Assembly (NCBI GenBank): GCA_021160185.1
Contig: JAGHDA010000160.1
Coordinates: 1-7,335 of the forward strand
Reading direction: 5' to 3'
DNA: 7,335 nucleotides
Source: Verrucomicrobiota bacterium
GTDB lineage: Bacteria > Verrucomicrobiota > Verrucomicrobiia > Limisphaerales > CAZBKV01
Part shown: in pieces, positions 1-4,878 of the stretch
How positions within the stretch are numbered: position 1 is the first letter of the stretch
Layout: every line of letters begins with the position of its first letter
The notes under the pieces: generated by a model
Seen by the model: only the letters and a program-made list of their open reading frames with translations
The model's database searches: none
What the model was told of the DNA's origin: nothing
Position numbers and translations under genes: made by a program

Positions 1-17
1 CATCTCGACAGCTACAG

Positions 18-53
18 AAAAAGGCCCGCCTCGGGGCTGCTGCGGGGCGGGCC
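18..53 (-). terminator. Intrinsic terminator for the minus strand
   Basis: Read on the minus strand, GGCCCGCC (53-46) pairs perfectly with GGCGGGCC (30-23). Three further inner pairs (45-43 with 33-31, one of them weak) give a stem of up to 11 bp with a 9-base loop at 34-42. TTTTT follows at 22-18. This is the classical Rho-independent form. The only minus-strand gene facing it is the glycosyltransferase, which stops at 366, so it probably ends that transcript and leaves a long 3' untranslated stretch. No T-tract follows the hairpin on the plus strand, so it is not bidirectional. Confidence 0.8.
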
Positions 54-365
54 ACGCTCCACGGCGAGGGGCTTCAGCGTCAGGACGGCCACAGTCCTCT
101 GCTGGAGAGCGCCTATCCTACGGTTGTGGCTTAACGACCCCGCCTTCGCTTACGAATCGGCGGCAATCATCCCTCACGGGTTCCACAGGTGTGCGGGAGG
201 GGGAAAAGGTCGTTTGCTGCCTGACGCTTTACAACGAGAACCACCCGATGTCTCCCATGCCGGGGCGTCGATCCAGAGGAAGCCGCGCCGGAGCTTGCCG
301 CAGCCTGAGCCTACGACTTCCATCAAGGGCTGGAACGCCGAGCCGCAGCAAGCCTGCGGATCGAC
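54..365. other. Non-coding stretch; long 3' UTR or possible small RNA
   Basis: I see no convincing gene in these 312 bases. The open frames lack family-like sequence, start at TTG or GTG, or run into the glycosyltransferase. Several short hairpins can be drawn: GCCACA (88-93) with TGTGGC (125-130), enclosing CTCT/AGAG (97-100/106-109); CCGCC-TTCG (140-148) with CGAA-(TC)-GGCGG (153-163) around a CTTA loop; and CCCTC (171-175) with GAGGG further right. In GC-rich DNA such pairings are common, so they are weak evidence for a structured RNA. The stretch is probably transcribed as the 3' tail of the minus-strand gene up to the terminator at 18-53. Confidence 0.35.
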
Positions 366-1649
366 TTACGATCCGTAGATGTCGGTCAGAATGGATTCGA
401 GTTTTTCCTCGAGCATTTCGTAGGAAAGGTAGCGCCACCCAAGCATATAGTTTTTCTCAGCCATTTCTTCGCGTCGTTTGGGGTTGCGGAGGATGTCATG
501 GACCTGCCGGAGGGTTTCCTCGGTCACGTAGGAGTCGAACGCGACGACGTCGAACCCTTTCGGCTCGATGTCGGCTTCGAAGATGGCATACCGATTGACC
601 ACCACCGGCTTGCGGAAATAGACGGCTTCCACGAAGGCGTTGCCGTAGCCTTCATAGGCGGAAGGGTAGGTGACCAGGTCGGCGTGCGGGTAGACGTCCC
701 AAAGCGTATAGACTTTCTTGCCTTCCTTGTTGAAGCCGCGCTCCAGCCCCACCCGGTCGGCGATAAGCCGCAGGTCCACCCTCATGAATCGGGCGTAATC
801 CTCGATCCGACGCAGATAGGAAAGGCCTTCGTCGCCTGCCTCGTGAGTGATAACGAGGCTGGCGTTGGGCATGTTGAGCCGGCGCACAAGCTCAATCGCG
901 GCTTCAATGCCCTTGCGGCTCACGACGCGGGTGGGCTGGAGGACCAACAGCGCCTCTTCGCTCAGGCCGATTTCTTTTCGGAAATCGCGCGTATAGTCGT
1001 CGATCTCCGGCGGCAGGGTCTTGAAGTCGAGCACGTTGGGGATGAGAGTCCACGCCGCCCCGGTCCTGTAGGAGAGCTCCCTGCCCGCGATCGAATTGAT
1101 CACCACATGGCGGATGGCAGGGTGAACCGGGGGAAAGGCGGCGCAAAGGTAATCCAGGGCGGCGGGACTGAGAAATCGCTGGCGTTCCCAGTAGAAGTCG
1201 TGGTCGTGAGCGATGGTGGGAATCCGCGTCTCGGCGACGAATTCGGCGAGGGCCAGCCCAAGGGGGATGTTCATCGGGATGGCGAAGGCGTTCTGGACCA
1301 CCAGGATGTCGAACTGGAACCGGGCGTGGAATTCCCGGACCGCTTCCTTGAGTCGCTTTTTGAGTTGACCCACGCGCTCGGAAACGCGGGGCGTTCGTTC
1401 CTTGCGCGCGAAGAGAGCCTCGTTGATTTCCTCGATTGCCTCATGCTGGAAAAACGCTTCAGGGACAAGCATCGAAGACTCTGGAGGGGTGTCGAGCTTG
1501 CCTGCAAGGAAGCAGCAGCGGCATCCCTTGGCCTCGAGGACTTCCACCCATTTTTTTGTCTCCAGGCTGACCCCGTCGGCGCCCGCAAAGCGGGTGGAGA
1601 CAAAACCGAAAGAAGGCTTCTTCCGTGCCCAAATGTCCGTGAGCGTCAT
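366..1649 (-). CDS. GT4-family glycosyltransferase (GT-B fold)
   Basis: This 427-residue cytoplasmic protein should transfer a sugar from a nucleotide-sugar donor with retention of configuration. Seen in the sequence: an N-terminal Rossmann strand and glycine-rich loop FGFVSTRFAGADGVSLET (14-31); HDHDFYWERQRFL (148-160) near the end of the acceptor domain; IPNVLDF (203-209) opening the donor domain; QPTRVVSRKGIE (238-249), whose Arg241 and Lys246 match the donor-phosphate pair of GT4 enzymes; and YPSAYEGYGNAFVEA (328-342), which holds the E-x7-E motif (Glu333, Glu341). Length is normal for the family. No signal peptide or membrane segment is visible. The ATG start is supported by GAGGG (complement of 1659-1663) nine bases upstream. 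The gene stands alone, divergent from fba. Acceptor and product are not readable. The FAGADGVSLET and HDHDFYWERQRF motifs recall, from memory, enzymes that make mannosylglucosylglycerate-type solutes, but that is a guess. Confidence 0.9.
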   Translation of the reverse strand: MTLTDIWARKKPSFGFVSTRFAGADGVSLETKKWVEVLEAKGCRCCFLAGKLDTPPESSMLVPEAFFQHEAIEEINEALFARKERTPRVSERVGQLKKRLKEAVREFHARFQFDILVVQNAFAIPMNIPLGLALAEFVAETRIPTIAHDHDFYWERQRFLSPAALDYLCAAFPPVHPAIRHVVINSIAGRELSYRTGAAWTLIPNVLDFKTLPPEIDDYTRDFRKEIGLSEEALLVLQPTRVVSRKGIEAAIELVRRLNMPNASLVITHEAGDEGLSYLRRIEDYARFMRVDLRLIADRVGLERGFNKEGKKVYTLWDVYPHADLVTYPSAYEGYGNAFVEAVYFRKPVVVNRYAIFEADIEPKGFDVVAFDSYVTEETLRQVHDILRNPKRREEMAEKNYMLGWRYLSYEMLEEKLESILTDIYGS

Positions 1650-1802
1650 TGCGCGGATCCCTCAAGTTGTTCGAAAACTCCGTTTCTTTGTCGGCTGACG
1701 CGCCGCCCAGCTCCTCGTCCTAAGCCTGTATCTCTAGCATGGGATGCCGCGCGCGCTCCAGCCTTTCTGCGCAGTCAATGCCGCGGCGCGAGCGCTTTTG
1801 CT

Positions 1803-1831
1803 TTTCGAAAGGGCGGGGGAAGGGGTAAAGT
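1803..1831 (+). promoter_or_regulatory. Possible weak sigma-70 promoter for fba
   Basis: TTTCGA (1803-1808) and TAAAGT (1826-1831) lie 17 bases apart in the divergent gap (1650-1886) between the glycosyltransferase and fba. They match the consensus at three and four of six positions. Transcription would start near 1838, giving a leader of about 50 bases. Nothing better was found on the plus strand of this gap, and no convincing promoter for the minus-strand gene was seen. In GC-rich bacteria such weak matches occur by chance, so this is tentative. Confidence 0.25.
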
Positions 1832-1886
1832 GACCGAGTTTGGGTGCGAGGGAGCAAGGAAAACGGAATTAGAAACGGAGCAAACT

Positions 1887-2849
1887 ATGCCGCGAGTTAC
1901 GACGAAAGAACTGTTTGCGAAGGCGCTGGAGGGCAAGTACGCCATCGGCGCGTTCAACGTCAACAACATGGAGCTCCTGCAGGGCATCGTAGAGGCCTGC
2001 GAGGAGGAGAAAGCGCCGTTGATCCTTCAGATCTCGAAGGGCGCTCGGGCTTACGCCAATCCGGTCTACCTGATGAAGCTGATCGAGGCGGCGATCGAGC
2101 TGACGAGCGTGCCGATCGCGATCCATCTGGATCACGGGGACAGCTACGAACTGTGCAAGCAGTGCATCGACGAGGGCTTCACAAGCGTGATGATCGACGG
2201 CAGCCATCTGCCCTACGAGGAGAACGTGGCCCTCACGAAGAAGGTGGTCGACTACGCCCACCAGCGCGACTGCGTGGTGGAGGCCGAGCTAGGCCAGTTG
2301 GTGGGAGCCCAGTTCGACGAAGGGGAGGAAGGCGGTTCGTTCTCGAAGTCCGGCCTTTACACCGACCCGGATCAGGCGGTGGACTTTGTCAAGAAGACCG
2401 GCTGCGACTCGCTGGCGGTGGCGATCGGCAACTCCCACGGGGCGTACAAGTTCCCCGGCGCGGCGAAGCTGGACCTGGAGCGGCTGCAGCGGATCAAGCA
2501 GGCGTTGGTGGAAGCGGGGCTGGGCGACTATCCGTTGGTGCTCCACGGCGCGTCGAGCGTGCCTCAGCATCTTGCCGAGGAAATCAACAAATACGGCGGC
2601 AAGTTGGGCCAGACCTCCGGCGTTCCGGAGGAGGACATCGAGAAGGCCCGGAAGATGGGCTGCGCCAAGGTGAACATCGACACCGACCTGCGCCTGGCGT
2701 TCACAGCGGGCATCCGCAAGAGCTTCGCAGAGAAGCCCGAGAACTTCGATCCGCGCAAGTACCTGGGCCCGGCCCGGGCGATGGTCAAGGAGCTGGTCCG
2801 GCACAAGGTGCGGGACGTGGTGTGCTGCGCCGGCCACGCTTTTGATTGA
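1887..2849 (+). CDS. fba: Class II fructose-1,6-bisphosphate aldolase
   Basis: A 320-residue zinc-dependent cytoplasmic aldolase that splits fructose 1,6-bisphosphate into dihydroxyacetone phosphate and glyceraldehyde 3-phosphate, or joins them in gluconeogenesis. Visible motifs: GAFNVNNMELLQGI (21-34); HLDHGD (80-85) with the catalytic Asp82 and zinc ligand His83; MIDGS (102-106); VEAELGQLVG (131-140) with Glu134; GNSHGAYK (181-188) with zinc ligand His184; LHGASSVP (219-226) with zinc ligand His220; and NIDTDLRLAFTAGIRK (263-278), which contacts the substrate phosphate. The insertion around NKYGGKLGQTSGVPEED (234-250) and the length fit the class IIB form. GASSVP and DTDLR argue for fba rather than tagatose-bisphosphate aldolase, though related ketose aldolases cannot be fully excluded. 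The frame stays open far upstream, antisense to the glycosyltransferase, but the family N-terminus begins at this ATG, which has GGAG six bases before it (1877-1880). The stop codon lies inside the -35 box of the leuA leader promoter. Confidence 0.95.
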   Translation: MPRVTTKELFAKALEGKYAIGAFNVNNMELLQGIVEACEEEKAPLILQISKGARAYANPVYLMKLIEAAIELTSVPIAIHLDHGDSYELCKQCIDEGFTSVMIDGSHLPYEENVALTKKVVDYAHQRDCVVEAELGQLVGAQFDEGEEGGSFSKSGLYTDPDQAVDFVKKTGCDSLAVAIGNSHGAYKFPGAAKLDLERLQRIKQALVEAGLGDYPLVLHGASSVPQHLAEEINKYGGKLGQTSGVPEEDIEKARKMGCAKVNIDTDLRLAFTAGIRKSFAEKPENFDPRKYLGPARAMVKELVRHKVRDVVCCAGHAFD

Positions 2850-2865
2850 CAGGCGCGATCAAAGG
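2839..2865. promoter_or_regulatory. Inverted repeat with T-N11-A spacing; possible operator
   Basis: TTTGAT (2841-2846) and ATCAAA (2858-2863) are perfect inverted copies separated by 11 bases. Outer pairs C2839-G2865 and T2840-G2864 (wobble) extend the dyad. The spacing T-N11-A is the hallmark of LysR-type regulator sites, and the dyad straddles the -35 box and spacer of the predicted leuA leader promoter, where a bound protein could repress or activate. The regulator is not in this window. The same sequence could instead be a short hairpin at the end of the fba mRNA, although no T-tract follows it. Confidence 0.35.
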
Positions 2866-2873
2866 GCTACTCT
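2846..2873 (+). promoter_or_regulatory. Sigma-70 promoter for the leuA leader
   Basis: TTGACA (2846-2851) is a perfect -35 box that shares TGA with the fba stop codon. TACTCT follows at 2868-2873 after a 16-base spacer; it keeps the three most important -10 positions (first T, second A, last T). Transcription would begin around 2880, only one or two bases before the leader-peptide ATG at 2882. The leader peptide mRNA would then be leaderless or nearly so, and the GAGAAG just upstream (2874-2879) would serve only transcripts read through from fba. Confidence 0.5.
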
Positions 2874-2881
2874 GAGAAGCC

Positions 2882-2956
2882 ATGAGGCGAAAAGACCTCG
2901 ATCTGCTTCTGCTGGAAGGGCTGCTGCGACGCCGCAGCGGAGCAGTCGGGGTTTGA
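2882..2956 (+). CDS. leuL: Leucine-rich leader peptide of the leuA attenuator
   Basis: A 24-codon open frame beginning MRRKDLDLLLLEGLL and ending at TGA 2954-2956. Seven of 24 codons are leucine (codons 6, 8, 9, 10, 11, 14, 15), four of them consecutive. It lies between fba and leuA and is followed by an intrinsic terminator. Its role would be to report leucyl-tRNA supply: a ribosome short of charged tRNA stalls on the leucine run, while a ribosome that finishes sits on the stop codon directly after RNA strand 2. The Leu codons CTC 2897 and CTG 2903 to CTG 2909 lie inside RNA strand 1. GAGAAG (2874-2879) could act as ribosome site if transcription starts further upstream. The peptide itself probably has no other function. 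The name leuL follows the role, not sequence similarity to the enterobacterial peptide. Confidence 0.78.
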   Translation: MRRKDLDLLLLEGLLRRRSGAVGV

Positions 2957-2991
2957 CTCAGAACAATCGGTTGGATCGCGAGCCCCACTGC
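2894..2991 (+). promoter_or_regulatory. Leucine attenuator: 1:2 protector and 2:3 antiterminator pairings
   Basis: Strand 2 (2939-2953) can pair with either neighbour. The 1:2 form joins 2894-2909 to 2939-2953: 15 pairs, three of them G-T, with one bulge at T2902. The 2:3 form joins 2942-2953 to 2981-2991: ten Watson-Crick pairs and one G-T, with one bulge at C2947. A small hairpin (2921-2928 with 2933-2940, loop ACGC) lies inside the 1:2 loop. The 2:3 form uses CCCCACTGC (2983-2991), which is also the left arm of the terminator, so the two exclude each other. Expected behaviour: ribosome stalled at leucine codons frees strand 2 for 2:3 and leuA is transcribed; ribosome at the stop codon covers strand 2 and the terminator forms; no translation lets 1:2 form and the terminator follows. 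Confidence 0.75.
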
Positions 2992-3014
2992 CCCGGAAGG
3001 GCGGCGGGGTTTTT
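2983..3014 (+). terminator. Attenuator terminator (3:4 hairpin) before leuA
   Basis: CCCCACTGCCC (2983-2993) pairs with GGGCGGCGGGG (2999-3009): 11 positions with one A-C mismatch and one T-G pair, around the loop CGGAA (2994-2998). TTTTT follows at 3010-3014. It lies 26 bases after the leader-peptide stop and 58 bases before the leuA ATG. It is also the first good terminator downstream of fba, so in leucine-rich cells it would end fba transcripts as well as leader transcripts. Confidence 0.85.
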
Positions 3015-3072
3015 ACTTTCCGCATTGTCCGAAAGGCCGCGAGGCGCAGAGAACCAGGCAACGCATTGGAAC

Positions 3073-4648
3073 ATGAAAAAACAACGGATCATCATCTTCG
3101 ACACGACGTTGCGGGACGGCGAGCAATGTCCCGGCGCGTCAATGAACCTGCGGGAGAAGATTGAGGTGGCCCGCCAGTTGGCGCGGCTGAAAGTGGACGT
3201 GATCGAAGCCGGCTTCCCGATTGCCAGCCAGGGCGACTTCGCCGCGGTGCAGACTATCGCTCGCGAGGTCAAAGGCCCCCGGATCGCCGGGCTGGCCCGG
3301 TGTGTGCCCGCAGACATCGACCGCGCGGCCGAGGCGGTCAAACCCGGCCGGCGCGCGCGGGCGCATCCACGTCTTCCTGGCCACTTCGAAGATCCACCGC
3401 GAATACAAGCTGGGCAAAGCGCGGGAGGAAATCCTGCGCCTCTCGGTCGAAGGCGTCCGCCGCGCCCGCTCCTATGTCGAGGATGTCGAGTTTTCCCCTG
3501 AAGACGCTTCGCGGACCGAGCCCGACTTCCTGATCGAAGTGTGCCGGGCGGTCATCGCCGCCGGCGCGCGGACGGTGAATATCCCGGACACGGTGGGCTA
3601 TGCGGCGCCCGAGGAGTTCGGCGCGTTGATCCGGCAGCTTTACGAGGCCGTGCCGGAATTCCAGTCGGGGGAGGCGGTGATCAGCGTACACTGCCACAAC
3701 GACCTGGGCTTGGCGGTGGCCAACTCGCTGGCGGCTGCGCGAAACGGCGCGCGACAGATCGAGTGCACCGTCAACGGCATCGGCGAACGAGCCGGCAACG
3801 CCGCCCTCGAGGAAATCGTCATGGCCATCAAAACCCGCAAGGATTACTTCCGCGGGCTGAGCGTGGGCGTGGACACGCGGCAGATCCTGAAGAGCTCCCG
3901 GTTGGTGGCCCGGATGAGCGGGTTGGCCGTCCAGCGCAACAAAGCTATTGTGGGCGAAAACGCCTTCGCCCACAGCAGCGGCATCCACCAGGACGGCGTG
4001 CTGAAGAAACGGGAGACCTACGAAATCATGGATCCCAGGTTGGTGGGCTGGGGGCGCAGCCAGCTGCCCCTGACCAAGCACAGCGGCCGGGCCGCGGTCG
4101 CCGCCAGGCTGCGACAGTTGGGCTTCAACCTGAGCCAAAAGGAGGTCAACGCCATCTTCGTCCGGTTCAAAGAGATCGGCGACAGGAAGAAATTCGTCTA
4201 CGACGACGACCTGGCGGCGCTGGTCGAGGGCCAGATCGCCGACGTGCCCGAGATCTGGACGCTCGAGTATCTGGGCGTGACCACCGGGCTCAACGCGCTC
4301 CCCACCGCCACGGTGCGGCTGCGCAAGAGGCGGCGCGAAAAGGGCGAGCCGGAATTTTTCCAGGACGCCAGCATCGGCGACGGCCCGGTGGACGCCACGT
4401 TCAAGGCGATCGACCGGATCATCAAGACTCAGGGCCGGCTCAAGGAGTACGCGATCCGGGCGGTTTCCCAGGGCAAGGACGCCCTGGGCGAGGTGACCAT
4501 CGCCGCCGCCTTCGACCGGGACCAGATGGTGAGCGGCAAGGGAGCGAGCACGGACATCATCGAAGCCAGCGCCCGCGCCTACCTGAACGCCGTCAACCGC
4601 TACCTGAGCCTTAACAACTTGGAAAAGCACGCGGACGAACAGCCTTGA
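3073..4648 (+). CDS. leuA: 2-isopropylmalate synthase, interrupted by a frameshift
   Basis: LeuA condenses acetyl-CoA with 2-ketoisovalerate, the first committed step of leucine synthesis. The first part reads from ATG 3073 in one frame up to about 3348; the rest continues one base out of step from about 3350 to TGA 4646-4648. Without a correction, translation stops at 3499-3501 after 142 residues. Dropping one copy of CGGC at 3345-3352 gives 523 residues, the normal family length. In that protein: FDTTLRDGEQ (9-18) with metal ligand Asp10 and catalytic Arg14; VEFSPEDASRT (137-147); NIPDTVGY (168-175); HCHNDLGLAVANSLAA (205-220) with metal ligands His205 and His207; NGIGERAGN (233-241); HSSGIHQDGVLK (299-310); and a C-terminal leucine-sensing domain (about 385-515) that includes GKDALGEVTI and GASTDIIEAS. 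These features separate it from citramalate and homocitrate synthases. The ribosome site is weak (AGG 3056-3058). All motifs on both sides of the break are intact, so the break is recent or an artefact. Confidence 0.9.
3345..3352 (+). repeat. Tandem CGGC duplication at the leuA frameshift
   Basis: CGGC occurs twice in direct succession (3345-3348, 3349-3352) exactly where the leuA frame changes. With both copies the upstream frame runs into unrelated sequence. With one copy it reads VKPGARGRIHVFLATS, which matches the spacing of E. coli LeuA (LKVAEAFRIHTFIATS, from memory) residue for residue in length. The surroundings are a GC-only slippage-prone tract. A single inserted base would also restore the frame, but would leave one residue more than that E. 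coli segment. Confidence 0.7.
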
Positions 4649-4655
4649 GCGGCGG

Positions 4656-4726
4656 CCCGCCCCGGCGCGTTCGGCGCCTTCGCCTGGCCGGGCGGGGAGA
4701 CGTCGGGAGCGCCTGCTTTTGTTTTT
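4656..4726 (+). terminator. Possible terminator after leuA
   Basis: Eight bases after the leuA stop, CCCGCCCCGGC (4656-4666) can pair with GCCGGGCGGG (4687-4696), with one C bulged; a nested perfect hairpin GGCG-CCTT-CGCC (4673-4684) sits in its loop. The stem is strong, but the T-rich run TTTTGTTTTT (4717-4726) comes 20 bases after it. A competing arrangement pairs GGCGC (4673-4677) with GCGCC (4709-4713), nearer to the T-run. Neither is a textbook terminator, so termination here is likely but not certain. Confidence 0.35.
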
Positions 4727-4846
4727 GATCCGGCAGAGCCGCGGGGAGCAGCCGTCTTCTTTCCCGCGCTTTTCGCATCCCAAGAAACTTCTCCTGCCGC
4801 CTGGCCGCAAAGCCTCCGGACCCCGTTCCGCGCGCTTTGCCGCTTG

Positions 4847-4865
4847 CCGCCGGCGCGTCCGGCGG
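4847..4865 (+). promoter_or_regulatory. Hairpin just upstream of the exported-protein start
   Basis: CCGCCGG (4847-4853) and CCGGCGG (4859-4865) form a perfect 7-bp stem with loop CGCGT, ending 13 bases before the chosen ATG (4879). The right arm overlaps GGCGGGG (4861-4867), the most plausible ribosome-binding sequence here, so the hairpin could reduce translation. The rest of the gap (4649-4846) is GC-rich with no gene and no clear promoter. Chance formation is quite possible at this base composition. Confidence 0.25.
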
Positions 4866-4878
4866 GGTAAACCGGGGC

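Noticed and set aside
203..222. Minus-strand GCAAACGAC, which resembles the start of a tmRNA tag (Ala-Asn-Asp)
   Set aside because: The frame does not continue to a tag ending in Leu-Ala-Ala, and no tRNA-like ends or T-loop are present nearby.
124..378. 84-codon plus-strand frame in the left non-coding stretch
   Set aside because: TTG start, no ribosome site, no domain, and it runs into the 3' end of the glycosyltransferase on the other strand.
498..1886. Upstream in-frame extension that would make a 783-residue aldolase fusion
   Set aside because: The frame is open only because of high GC; it lies antisense to the glycosyltransferase, lacks family-like sequence, and the aldolase N-terminus and GGAG site begin at 1887.
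3340..3501. Programmed ribosomal frameshifting in leuA
   Set aside because: There is no recognised slippery heptamer, stop codon or stimulator at the shift point, LeuA is not known to use recoding, and a tandem duplication explains the shift simply.
3338..4810. Long minus-strand open frame of 490 codons opposite leuA
   Set aside because: It mirrors the codons of a clearly conserved gene and shows low-complexity composition; a shadow of GC-rich coding DNA.
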